Shown here one piece after another: positions 1-7,303 of a stretch of 14,796 bases of DNA. The DNA is taken from the NCBI GenBank assembly GCA_002438865.1, contig DJRJ01000107.1, positions 9,511-24,306 on the forward strand, given 5' to 3'. The stretch is from Clostridiales bacterium UBA6363 (lineage in GTDB: Bacteria; Bacillota; Clostridia; UBA1381). Each line of letters begins with the position of its first letter. Position 1 is the stretch's first letter. A program made the position numbers and the translations under genes. The notes beneath the pieces are model-generated. The model had not been told where the DNA came from. It saw only the letters and a list, made by a program, of their open reading frames with translations, and ran no database searches.

Positions 1-967
1 CCGCCATACCTATCGAAAGCACGATACCGGCAATACCCGAAAGGCTTAAGTTTACGTGAAGTATACCCAATACAAGGCTTATGATACCCACATAGAACAG
101 TAAAGCAATGTCTGCGATAAGACCGGGCACTTTATACATAATACCCATAAAGAGCATTATAAGAAGTACGCCTATGCCTGCTGCGAGCAAGCTTGTGGGG
201 AGTGCGTCCGAGCCAAGCTCCGCACCGACTGTTTCCTGGTTTGCAACCTTGAGGTTAAAGGGGAGCTGACCCGATTTAATCTGGTTTGCAAGCTCCTGTG
301 CGCTTTCGGGAGTAAAGCTTCCCGAAATGATACAGGAATCATCATTGATTTCTTTCTGAACTCTCGGATTTGAGATTTCAGTTTCGTCCATTTTGATTGA
401 AATGTAGTTTTTGTTTTCGGCTGATCTTGCGGCAGCAGCCTTTGTAGCCTCGGCAAACTTTGTCTTTGCCTCGGGTGTAAATTCAACAACTACATACGGT
501 TCCGAAGCGCCGTTCTCGGTAGTCGGGCCGTACTGATACTTAGCTGTCTTTATGTCCGTAGCACCGTCAAGCACTACATTGTCGTCAGCATCTCTGAAAG
601 TAAGCTTTGCCATCTTTCCGAGCAGTGCTGCGGCTTCGTCGGTTTCGTATACCGACGGAATTTCAACGGTAACAGTACCGCTGTCGCCTCTTGATATACG
701 TGATTCCGTATATCCTGCGTTGTTCAGACGTGTCTGAAGAATAGATTCAACAACCGACATCTGATCGTCCGTGGGAGTCTGGTCGGTTTCAGCCTGGAAG
801 GTGATAACCGAACCGCCTGCGAGGTCTATGCCTCGTTTGATACCTTTATCTCCCAGCGTACCGCTCCATGAAAAACCTGCTATATTGAAACCGAAGAATG
901 CAATATAGTTGATTAAAAGAGCGATTACAACCGAGAAACAAAGCGTAACAATGCTTTTTTTCTTCAT
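1..967 (-). CDS. secD: Protein translocase subunit SecD, 5' part (3' end outside window)
   Basis: SecD is a membrane subunit of the Sec export machinery; with SecF it uses the proton gradient to pull secreted proteins across the membrane. The reading frame is open from ATG 967 to the window edge, 322 codons, so roughly the last quarter is missing. Visible parts: a transmembrane helix at residues 6-28; a GIDLAGG motif at 46-52 (family G-x-D-L-x-G-G); a long extracytoplasmic domain to about 255; then helices from about 258 onward. The frame stops within GIAGIVLSIGMA at 311-322, the signature that in SecD normally runs into VDANV. An in-frame ATG at 979 directly abuts the AAAGGA ribosome binding site (no spacer), so ATG 967, 12 nt away, is preferred. 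It has its own promoter and is divergent from rnr. Whether secF follows or is fused cannot be seen. Confidence 0.95.
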   Translation of the reverse strand, partial: MKKKSIVTLCFSVVIALLINYIAFFGFNIAGFSWSGTLGDKGIKRGIDLAGGSVITFQAETDQTPTDDQMSVVESILQTRLNNAGYTESRISRGDSGTVTVEIPSVYETDEAAALLGKMAKLTFRDADDNVVLDGATDIKTAKYQYGPTTENGASEPYVVVEFTPEAKTKFAEATKAAAARSAENKNYISIKMDETEISNPRVQKEINDDSCIISGSFTPESAQELANQIKSGQLPFNLKVANQETVGAELGSDALPTSLLAAGIGVLLIMLFMGIMYKVPGLIADIALLFYVGIISLVLGILHVNLSLSGIAGIVLSIGMA

Positions 968-1034
968 TTGAGTAACCATTCCTTTCTGATTTTAAGGGCT
1001 ATCCGCAAATAACCCAGTATAATAGCATAACGAT

Positions 1035-1063
1035 ATTATACCTCTCAAAACGCTTTAAGTCAA
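1035..1063 (-). promoter_or_regulatory. Promoter of secD
   Basis: On the minus strand, TTGACT (1058-1063), a 17-bp spacer and a perfect TATAAT (1035-1040). The expected transcript start is near 1028, giving a leader of about 60 nt. The leader contains a small GGGTTAT/ATAGCCC hairpin (about 995-1014) just before the ribosome binding site. Confidence 0.8.
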
Positions 1064-1104
1064 GTCCTTTTTGATTACTGTAATATAACAAAAGTTTTAA
1101 GCAC

Positions 1105-1133
1105 TTGACCGATTAAAGAAAATAATGTAAAAT
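1105..1133 (+). promoter_or_regulatory. Promoter of rnr and the downstream methyltransferase
   Basis: TTGACC (1105-1110), a 17-bp spacer and TAAAAT (1128-1133), about 57 bp upstream of the rnr ATG. It lies back-to-back with the secD promoter. No other promoter is visible before the methyltransferase gene, so both genes are probably served from here. Confidence 0.7.
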
Positions 1134-1189
1134 AGAAGACAGTAAAATAATTTTTTATAAAAACAGCCAAACTGTATTCGGAGATTAAA

Positions 1190-3379
1190 ATGGAAAGAAA
1201 AGAACGAATTTTATTATATTTACAATCAAATGAATATATACCGCTTAAGTTTGATGAACTTAAAGCCGTGCTTGACGTGCCGTCGGAGGCAGAGGAGGAA
1301 TTTAAGGCGATACTTGACGGACTGTGCGCCGAGGGGAGCGTGTATATCACAAAGAAGGGACGTTATCTCGCAACGGAAAAGGACGTTTTGGCGTTTAAAG
1401 GCACGGTGAGGTGCAATGCGAGAGGATATTTTGCGTTTGTGGTATGCTCCGATGAGGACGGACAGGATATTTTTGTACCGGGAGATATGCTCGGCGGTGC
1501 GCTTGACGGGGACGAGGTGCTTGTAAAAGCGGACGGAAAAACCGAGGGTGCGCACAGGACGGGACACGTCATAAAAGTATTAAGCCGTGCAAACAAGACC
1601 GTAACGGGGATTGTTCGCATAAAAAAGGGCTCTCTTGTGCTGTATCCCGATAACCGCCGTTTGTATGCGCACATAAACCTCGATGACGATACGGAAATAC
1701 AAGACGGCGAGCGTGCGGCGGCGGAGATAACGGAATATGCGTCGGACGGCAGTATTTACGGGCGCATTATTGCCGTGCTGGGTGCGGAGGACGACCTTAA
1801 AGGCCTGATTGACGGCGTTGTGATAAGCAGCGGCATAAGCTTTGAGTTCGGCGATGATGTTACGGACGAAGCGGAAAAATGCACACTCAATCCAAAAGAC
1901 ATTGAGGGCAGGCTCGATTTGCGTGACAAGCTGATATTTACCATAGACGGCGATGACGCACGTGATTTTGACGACGCCGTATCTTTGGAAAAAGCCGAAA
2001 ACGGAAATTATATCTTAGGCGTTCATATAGCAGACGTGTCGCATTACGTAAAGCCGGGGACTGCGCTTGACCGTGAGGCATATTTGAGAGGAACAAGCGT
2101 ATACCTTGCGGACAGGGTTATACCTATGCTCCCCGAGGTACTCTCAAACGGTATCTGCAGTCTAAAACCGAATGAGGACAGGCTTACGCTGTCGGTAATA
2201 ATGGAGATAGACCGAAACGGCGGTGTGGTAAGCCACAGAATAGAAAAGACCGTCATATGCTCAAAAGAGCGTATGACATACACCAATGCGACAAAGCTTC
2301 TCATGGGCGGAGATGCGGAGCTTAACGAGCGGTATTCGCATATCATTCCCACGCTTTGCGATATGCAAAGGCTTGCGGAAATACTTTTTGAAAAAAGAAA
2401 AAAGCGTGGGGCAATCCTGTTTGATTTTCCCGAAACCGCAATAAAAGTTGATGAAAACGGCAGACCGATCGATATAACGAAAGCGGAGCGGGGAATATCA
2501 AACGGAATAATCGAGGAATTTATGCTTTGCGCAAACGAAACGGTTGCCGAGTTTGCGTATTGGGCGGAACTGCCGTTCATATACCGAGTGCATGAACAGC
2601 CGTCAAATGATAAAATTACGGCGTTTAACGGATTTATAAAGAATTTCGGATTGACGCTTAAAGGCGGTAAGGACGGGGATATACACCCGAAATCGCTGCA
2701 AAGCATACTTGATGCGGTAAAGGATACGCCGGAGGAGCGAATGGTGGCGCATAATATGCTTCACTCGCTTATGAAAGCCGAATACAAAACGGAAAATCTC
2801 GGGCATTTCGGATTGTCGGCAAAATATTATTGCCATTTCACATCGCCTATACGCCGTTATCCCGATCTTGCGATACACCGCATATTAAAGGATTTTATAA
2901 GCGGAAAGGAAACGGAGTACGGCAATCTGTACGAAACGGCGTCACATTCAAGCGAATGTGAGGTAAAGGCGGAGCATATAGAGCGTGACGTTGAAGAAAT
3001 GATGAAAACGGCGTATATGTCGGATTATATCGGCGGAGTGTTTGACGGCATAGTATCGGGAACGGCGAACTTCGGTATGTTTGTCGAGCTTGACAATTCC
3101 GTAGAGGGAATGATACGCCTTGAGAGCATAAAGGGCGATTATTATGAATATGACGGAATTTCCGGCACTCTTACGGGAAAGCGTACCGGGCGCACGTACC
3201 GCATAGGCGACGAGGTGCGTGTTGCCGTAGCGGCGGCGGATATACAGTCGGGAAAGATAGATTTTGTGCTTGAATGTGATATGGACAGCCGCACCTTTGA
3301 TAAAAGAAGGCGCACCGTGTCAAAAATACGGCGCCAAAACAGCGGAAGAAAGAAATTTGTGAGGAAGAAAAGAAGATAA
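1190..3379 (+). CDS. rnr: Ribonuclease R (RNase II/RNB family 3'-5' exoribonuclease)
   Basis: RNase R degrades structured RNA from the 3' end and acts in mRNA turnover, rRNA quality control and trans-translation. The 729 residues are a normal length. Domains in order: an N-terminal winged-helix region (about 1-65), cold-shock-like OB folds (about 68-235), the RNB catalytic domain (about 239-568), an S1 domain (about 612-692) and a Lys/Arg-rich tail (700-729). The catalytic motif IDGDDARDFDDAV at 252-264 supplies the four metal-binding aspartates D253, D259, D261 and D262. The SPIRRYPDL motif (552-560) carries the conserved arginines. ATG 1190 follows a GGAG site at a 6-7 nt distance. The next gene starts 2 bp after the stop, indicating an operon and probable translational coupling. 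The smpB gene often found beside rnr is absent here. Confidence 0.95.
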   Translation: MERKERILLYLQSNEYIPLKFDELKAVLDVPSEAEEEFKAILDGLCAEGSVYITKKGRYLATEKDVLAFKGTVRCNARGYFAFVVCSDEDGQDIFVPGDMLGGALDGDEVLVKADGKTEGAHRTGHVIKVLSRANKTVTGIVRIKKGSLVLYPDNRRLYAHINLDDDTEIQDGERAAAEITEYASDGSIYGRIIAVLGAEDDLKGLIDGVVISSGISFEFGDDVTDEAEKCTLNPKDIEGRLDLRDKLIFTIDGDDARDFDDAVSLEKAENGNYILGVHIADVSHYVKPGTALDREAYLRGTSVYLADRVIPMLPEVLSNGICSLKPNEDRLTLSVIMEIDRNGGVVSHRIEKTVICSKERMTYTNATKLLMGGDAELNERYSHIIPTLCDMQRLAEILFEKRKKRGAILFDFPETAIKVDENGRPIDITKAERGISNGIIEEFMLCANETVAEFAYWAELPFIYRVHEQPSNDKITAFNGFIKNFGLTLKGGKDGDIHPKSLQSILDAVKDTPEERMVAHNMLHSLMKAEYKTENLGHFGLSAKYYCHFTSPIRRYPDLAIHRILKDFISGKETEYGNLYETASHSSECEVKAEHIERDVEEMMKTAYMSDYIGGVFDGIVSGTANFGMFVELDNSVEGMIRLESIKGDYYEYDGISGTLTGKRTGRTYRIGDEVRVAVAAADIQSGKIDFVLECDMDSRTFDKRRRTVSKIRRQNSGRKKFVRKKRR

Positions 3380-3381
3380 TT

Positions 3382-4503
3382 ATGGAAGAATTTGAAATAG
3401 TTATTCCCGTGCTTTTGGGAATGGAGGCATTTACCGCACGTGAGGTGCGCAGGCTCGGATACGAAACAACGTCCGTAGAGGACGGGCGTGTTACGTTTAA
3501 GGGCGGATATGACGCTGTGTGCAGAGCAAATTTGTGGATACGCACAGGGGAAAGAGTGCTTATAAAAGTCGGCGAATTTACGGCAATGTCATTTGAGGAG
3601 CTGTTCGATAAAACGTATGCGCTCGACTGGGGCAGATTTATAGTAAAGGACGGCGCTTTCCCCGTAAAAGGGTATTGCCTTAAATCACAGCTTGCAAGCG
3701 AGCGTGATTGTCAGGCGATAATCAAAAAAGCGGCGGCAAAAAAATTGGCGGAAAAATACGGAACGGAGTGGCTGCCGGAGGACGGCAGTACATATCAGAT
3801 ACAGTTTTCGATTATGAAAAACCGTGTAACGCTTATGATAGACACATCGGGCGAGGGACTGCACAAGCGTGGCTACAGGCAGAAATCAAACCTTGCACCT
3901 CTCAGAGAAACAATGGCAGCGGCAATGGTTATGATGAGCTACTGGAAGTTTGAATATCCGCTGTGCGACCCGTTCTGCGGATCGGGCACGATACCGATTG
4001 AGGCGGCGCTGTTTAAGTGCAATATTGCGCCCGGTTTAAACCGCAGTTTTGCGGCGGAGAATTTTGCGCAGTCGGATAAAAAGCTGTGGGAGAGCGCACG
4101 TGAGGAGGCAAGGTCGCTTGAGCATAATGTGCCGCTTGAAATATATGCATATGATATAGACAAAAACACCGCACTTCTTGCGGCGGAAAATGCAAAAAAG
4201 GCGGGTGTGGGGGAGTATATACAAACAGGAACTGCAAACGCCTGCGATTTCTTTTCGGATAAGCCAAACGGAACAATAATCTGCAATCCGCCCTACGGCG
4301 AAAGATTAAGCGATAAAAAGGAATGTGAGGAGCTTTACGACAAAATAGGCAAAAGCTTTAAACGGCTTGATAACTGGTCGTATTATATTCTCACTTCGCA
4401 CGAACGCTTTGAGGAGCTTTTCGGCAGAAAAGCGGATAAAAAGCGCAAGCTTTACAACGGAATGATACGCTGTAATGTGTATCAGTACTTTTCAAAGAGA
4501 TAA
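3382..4503 (+). CDS. rlmL: THUMP-domain class I SAM-dependent RNA methyltransferase (RlmL/YpsC type)
   Basis: This 373-residue protein matches the Firmicutes single-domain relatives (B. subtilis YpsC type) of the N-terminal half of E. coli RlmL, which makes m2G2445 in 23S rRNA. Visible features: a ferredoxin-like/THUMP RNA-binding region (about 1-160); a Rossmann methyltransferase domain with the SAM-binding motif DPFCGSGTIPIEA (196-208); an acidic strand end YDID (257-260); and the catalytic N-P-P-Y at 302-305 within CNPPYGERL, typical of N2-guanine methyltransferases. The exact target base is inferred from the family. It starts 2 bp after rnr, and its ribosome binding region is the purine-rich end of rnr. 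RNA decay and rRNA modification thus share a transcript. A strong bidirectional hairpin follows the stop codon. Confidence 0.88.
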   Translation: MEEFEIVIPVLLGMEAFTAREVRRLGYETTSVEDGRVTFKGGYDAVCRANLWIRTGERVLIKVGEFTAMSFEELFDKTYALDWGRFIVKDGAFPVKGYCLKSQLASERDCQAIIKKAAAKKLAEKYGTEWLPEDGSTYQIQFSIMKNRVTLMIDTSGEGLHKRGYRQKSNLAPLRETMAAAMVMMSYWKFEYPLCDPFCGSGTIPIEAALFKCNIAPGLNRSFAAENFAQSDKKLWESAREEARSLEHNVPLEIYAYDIDKNTALLAAENAKKAGVGEYIQTGTANACDFFSDKPNGTIICNPPYGERLSDKKECEELYDKIGKSFKRLDNWSYYILTSHERFEELFGRKADKKRKLYNGMIRCNVYQYFSKR

Positions 4504-4508
4504 TACGC

Positions 4509-4553
4509 AAAGAACCCGGCAAACGCTGAATTTCAGCGCTTGTCGGGTTCTTT
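4509..4553. terminator. Bidirectional intrinsic terminator
   Basis: A long hairpin centred on 4531: the arms AAAGAACCCG and CGGGTTCTTT enclose CAA/TTG and CGCTGA/TCAGCG stems, with one A-C mismatch and one G-T wobble. It begins 6 nt after the methyltransferase stop. On the minus strand it overlaps the last codons and stop (4533-4535) of the small gene. It probably ends transcription from both sides. Confidence 0.85.
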
Positions 4554-4718
4554 ATATATGTTTATTTTGTCTGCGGAAAAATTAACTATTTCCTTGTAGG
4601 AATCAAGCTCGTATTCGTCCTCCGGCGAAAACGGGATAAGTCCCGTTGTTTCGGTGGCGCATACGGCGTCGATTTCATCGTCTAAAATATTGTTTTTGAT
4701 TACGGGTCTTTTTTTCAT
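4533..4718 (-). CDS. Small acidic protein, 61 aa, unknown function
   Basis: The product is not assigned to any family with confidence. It begins with a basic stretch (MKKRPVIKNN), then has an acidic core with DDEID (14-18), CATETTGLIPF (20-30) and PEDEYELDSYKEI. There is no signal peptide, no membrane helix and a single cysteine (Cys20). Support for a real gene: ATG 4718 is preceded by AGAAAGGA at a 10-nt distance, the gene fills a defined transcription unit with a TATAAT box and structured leader upstream, and the stop lies inside a strong terminator. The DDEIDAV-x-ATE-x-TGL-x-P pattern resembles small uncharacterised Clostridia proteins as I remember them, but I cannot verify this. It could be a small regulator or binding protein; no function is claimed. 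Confidence 0.7.
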   Translation of the reverse strand: MKKRPVIKNNILDDEIDAVCATETTGLIPFSPEDEYELDSYKEIVNFSADKINIYKEPDKR

Positions 4719-4787
4719 GGCAGAATGTTCCTTTCTGATAAATATATAAAGGGAAGAAAAAATCTCTTTCCTTCATACAATGGTTTT

Positions 4788-4813
4788 GAAAAAAGTGATA
4801 TATCACTTTTTTC
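4788..4813. terminator. Perfect 26-bp palindrome, probable terminator of the acyl carrier operon
   Basis: GTGATATATCAC is flanked by A6 on one side and T6 on the other, with a closing G-C pair, giving perfect dyad symmetry. As RNA it forms a stem with a U-run in either orientation. It is the first terminator-like structure downstream (minus strand) of the carrier protein gene. It also lies between a TATAAT box (4852-4857) and the small gene, so it could instead be an attenuator or a protein-binding operator. The sequence alone does not decide. Confidence 0.55.
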
Positions 4814-4814
4814 G

Positions 4815-4840
4815 CCTGTCGGCAATATTTTGTCGACAGG
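4815..4840 (-). promoter_or_regulatory. Leader hairpin, copy 1 (upstream of the 61-aa gene)
   Basis: The inverted arms CCTGTCG and CGACAGG enclose CAA/TTG pairs and a tetraloop. On the minus strand a TATAAT (4852-4857) lies exactly 11 bp upstream, so the hairpin would begin about 5 nt into the transcript. No good -35 is visible. The same hairpin with the same spacing occurs upstream of AraC2 (14005-14030). Confidence 0.6.
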
Positions 4841-4893
4841 TTCACTCATATATTATATTCTGCCCTTAAATAAGCCGTGATATGTTGTCGGAT

Positions 4894-5127
4894 TTATTCA
4901 GTACCGCCGTGTGCTTCCACATATTCCACAATATCCTCAACCGTGGTAAGCTTGTGAATATCCTTGTCGGGTACTTCTATGTCAAATTCGTCCTCAAACG
5001 CCACTATAAGATTTATCATATCGAACGAATTAAGTCCCAAATCCGCAATAAGCTTTGCGTCGGGCGTTATTATACTCTCGTCTGTTCCGGCAACCTCCGC
5101 CAGAAGTTCTTTTACTCTTTCAAACAT
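4894..5127 (-). CDS. Acyl carrier protein, atypical (LNSFDM attachment motif)
   Basis: A 77-residue acyl carrier protein; such proteins carry acyl groups as thioesters on a 4'-phosphopantetheine arm. Three helices can be predicted, and the attachment serine is Ser34 in DLGLNSFDMINLI (29-41). The usual D-S-L is N-S-F here, while the following acidic helix (FEDEFDIEVPD, 44-54) is conserved, so the protein should still be modified. It starts 5 bp after the stop of the acyl ligase, and its AAGGAG ribosome binding site is formed by the last ligase codons, so translation is probably coupled. Pairing with a ligase rather than with fab genes suggests a dedicated carrier loaded by that ligase, not the housekeeping fatty acid AcpP. 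That role is inference. Confidence 0.9.
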   Translation of the reverse strand: MFERVKELLAEVAGTDESIITPDAKLIADLGLNSFDMINLIVAFEDEFDIEVPDKDIHKLTTVEDIVEYVEAHGGTE

Positions 5128-5132
5128 TTAAT

Positions 5133-6692
5133 TTATCTCCTTATCTTCTTTGTTGTGGTTTTTTCAAATTCGCTGTCACGGAATTTTATCTTCTGAATTT
5201 GCTTGTACATAGGCAAAGTCTTATTAAGAGCGTCTATGCCTTCTTCTATACCGCTTGTGTCCTCTGCGTAAATTTCAGCCGTTATAAGTTCGTTTTCGGC
5301 GTACACGATAACTTCGTTTACGTTTTCGATTTCCGAAATAAGACATTCCAACTCCTCGGGACTTATGTTTTTGCCGTTGGAAAGAATTATAAGATTTTTC
5401 TTTCTGCCGCAAACGTAAAGAAAACCGTTTTCGTCAACATATCCCAAATCGCCGGTTATGAATTTGCCGTCACGGAATGATTTTGCGTTTTCCTCGGGAC
5501 TGTCGTAATATCCGGGCGAAACGGTGTCGCCTTTTACGCATATTTCGCCTATGCCGTCGTTATCCTTGTTGATTATTTCAACCTCACAGCAGGGAAGAAC
5601 GCTTCCTGCACTCGGAAAATTATTGTGCTTGTTTCGTGTTGCGGAAACAATCGGCGAACATTCGGTTATTCCGTAGCCGTTTATCGGCTTTATGCCGAAT
5701 GAATTTATGCCGTTTATCAAGTCACTGCTTATCGGAGCACCGCCGGAAATAAGTATTTTAAGGTTTCCGCCCAAACCGTCAATCACCGACTTGAAGAATA
5801 CACTCCGCATATCTATTCCGACTTTTAAAAGTCCGTTGCTTACCGCAACCATGCGCCTTAAAAGCTTTTCCTTGCCTGATTTTTTTGCATTGTCCCATAT
5901 GTTTTTGTACAAAGACTCGATTATAAGCGGAACAACCGCCAAGTGTCCCGGTTTTGCAATTTCAATGTCACGCTTAAAATAGCGCAGACTCTGATTTATA
6001 AATACCGGAAAACCAAGCAAAAGCTGACACAAAACACCTGCCATCATTCCGAAAGTGTGATGGAGCGGTAAAAGAAGGATTGTTCCCTCGGGAACATCGA
6101 GTATCTTTTCGCTGTTTTCCGCATCTGCGGAAAGGTTTTTGTGCGTCAGCATAACGCCCTTGCTTTTGCCTGTCGTGCCCGATGTGAATACTATCGCCGC
6201 AATATCGTCGGGGTGTATTTCAACCGGCTTTGGCTCGGTGTATTCCATATCTTTGAATGTGTTCATATTTACGGCTTTTGCTTTTTCAAGCTTCATATCC
6301 GAAACTTCATCGCTGTAATTGTTTGCAAAAAACAAAAGCTTGCAGTCGGCACGCTCCAGTATTTCACGTGCTTCGTTTACCGGCAAATCCTTGTCTACCG
6401 GCACGGCAATATTTCCGCTGCATGCTGCGGCAAAATATGCCACTATCCATTCATAGCTGTTTTCGCCGTATATTCCTATGCCGCTCTTTACAATGTCCTG
6501 AGCTTGAATAAAGCTTATCACCTTTTCGGTGTCATGCACAAACTCCGCATAGGATATTTCCGTTGTGTTTCCCTTTTTGTCGGCATACCAGAATGCCTTT
6601 TTCGCCGTATGACGGGTCTTGCACAGAATAAGCAAGTCCTGCAGTGTATCAATGTGATTTACCTGATACAGCGGATACGGTTTGTTTTTCAT
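5133..6692 (-). CDS. AMP-forming acyl-CoA/acyl-ACP ligase (ANL superfamily)
   Basis: The 519-residue enzyme adenylates a carboxylic acid with ATP and transfers it to a thiol, either CoA or a carrier protein. Motifs: the P-loop TSGTTGKSKG (170-179), NGYGITECSP (338-347), TGDLGY with the ribose-binding Asp415, GRKKN (429-433) with Arg430, and a C-terminal lysine in TTKKIRR (Lys515/516) at the catalytic A10 position. All catalytic motifs are intact. It resembles long-chain acyl-CoA synthetases but is slightly shorter and has no membrane helix. The adjacent carrier protein gene points to acyl-ACP formation, for example activation of exogenous fatty acids or a special acyl unit. ATG 6692 sits 12 nt from GGAAGGA; the nearer ATG in that site leads at once to a stop codon. 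It lies 20 bp behind the GNAT gene. Confidence 0.88.
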   Translation of the reverse strand: MKNKPYPLYQVNHIDTLQDLLILCKTRHTAKKAFWYADKKGNTTEISYAEFVHDTEKVISFIQAQDIVKSGIGIYGENSYEWIVAYFAAACSGNIAVPVDKDLPVNEAREILERADCKLLFFANNYSDEVSDMKLEKAKAVNMNTFKDMEYTEPKPVEIHPDDIAAIVFTSGTTGKSKGVMLTHKNLSADAENSEKILDVPEGTILLLPLHHTFGMMAGVLCQLLLGFPVFINQSLRYFKRDIEIAKPGHLAVVPLIIESLYKNIWDNAKKSGKEKLLRRMVAVSNGLLKVGIDMRSVFFKSVIDGLGGNLKILISGGAPISSDLINGINSFGIKPINGYGITECSPIVSATRNKHNNFPSAGSVLPCCEVEIINKDNDGIGEICVKGDTVSPGYYDSPEENAKSFRDGKFITGDLGYVDENGFLYVCGRKKNLIILSNGKNISPEELECLISEIENVNEVIVYAENELITAEIYAEDTSGIEEGIDALNKTLPMYKQIQKIKFRDSEFEKTTTKKIRR

Positions 6693-6712
6693 ATTTTATA
6701 CCATTCCTTCCG

Positions 6713-7150
6713 TTATTTCTTTTTGTAAGTAAGCGTGTATTTCACCTGACCGCTTTCCTCCTGATACAGAGCGCCGTTTATCAAAAAGCCTTCGCTTGAA
6801 ACAAATTTAAGCATTTTACGGCTTTTAGCGTAAATATTGAGATGCAGCTCGTCATAGCAACTCTTTACATATTGTAAAAGCTTGCGGCCTATGCCTTTGC
6901 CTCGGTGATCCGGCTCGACAAACAGACCGTTTATGAAATTATTATCCGTTACGCATATGAATGCGAGAACGATGCTTCCCTCCATATAAACATAGTTCTG
7001 ACATCCGGTAAGATATTTTTCTTTGATTTCCTCGTAATTATTCTGCCAGAAATCCGGCTCAAAAAACGGATTTGCGTCGGCTGTACACCGAAGCCACAAA
7101 TCAAGGATTTCATAGCTTTGATTATCTTCCATTTTTTGTATTTTAGACAT
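6713..7150 (-). CDS. GNAT-family N-acetyltransferase
   Basis: A 145-residue GCN5-related acyltransferase, first gene of the minus-strand operon. The acetyl-CoA-binding motif A is at 78-91 (VEPDHRGKGIGRKL, with the R-G-x-G-x-G pyrophosphate loop), preceded by beta-4 (NFINGLF, 71-77). The C-terminal part contains the usual NIYAKSRKMLKF...GF segment. The N-terminal EILDLWLRCTADANPFF resembles the YjaB/YiaC group, whose members acetylate proteins or small molecules. The substrate is unknown. ATG 7150 follows AGAGGAG at a 4-nt distance, with a strong promoter upstream. Being co-transcribed with the acyl ligase and carrier protein, it might use or modify the carrier-bound product, but it could equally be an unrelated passenger. 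Confidence 0.88.
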   Translation of the reverse strand: MSKIQKMEDNQSYEILDLWLRCTADANPFFEPDFWQNNYEEIKEKYLTGCQNYVYMEGSIVLAFICVTDNNFINGLFVEPDHRGKGIGRKLLQYVKSCYDELHLNIYAKSRKMLKFVSSEGFLINGALYQEESGQVKYTLTYKKK

Positions 7151-7193
7151 AATGCTCCTCTGCTCCGACCTTAAGTATATTTTATGCTATTTT

Positions 7194-7222
7194 AGTATAG
7201 CATATGGCGGCAATAAAATCAA
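7194..7222 (-). promoter_or_regulatory. Promoter of the GNAT-ligase-ACP operon
   Basis: On the minus strand, TTGATT (7217-7222), a 17-bp spacer and TATACT (7194-7199). It is about 45 bp upstream of the GNAT start and divergent from the glycosyltransferase promoter. A second TATACT-like box lies nearer the gene at about 7174-7179 but lacks a matching -35. Confidence 0.75.
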
Positions 7223-7237
7223 GCGGAAACTTTAAAC

Positions 7238-7266
7238 TTGCATAATACTGTAAAAAGGTGTATACT
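7238..7266 (+). promoter_or_regulatory. Promoter of the glycosyltransferase gene
   Basis: TTGCAT (7238-7243), a 17-bp spacer and TATACT (7261-7266). The TTG at 7238, which could be mistaken for a start codon of the open frame, is the -35 box itself. The transcript would start near 7273, downstream of that TTG. Confidence 0.75.
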
Positions 7267-7303
7267 ATCAGTAATCAATTCATCATTTAAAGGAGTAATT
7301 AAC

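Noticed and set aside
172..489. 105-aa minus-strand open frame
   Set aside because: It is an alternative frame within secD on the same strand; the secD frame is open through the region and has clear family motifs.
2044..2706. 220-aa minus-strand open frame antisense to rnr
   Set aside because: Long but serine-rich low-information shadow of a strongly coding gene, without a ribosome binding site or family motif.
6141..6728. 195-aa plus-strand open frame antisense to the acyl ligase
   Set aside because: The opposite strand carries an intact ligase with all catalytic motifs; the plus-strand frame shows no motif and no start signal.
7238..7303. 22-codon N-terminal extension of the glycosyltransferase from TTG 7238
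   Set aside because: TTG 7238 is part of the -35 box; the transcript starts downstream of it. GTG 7304 has a strong ribosome binding site and matches the usual N-terminus of the family.
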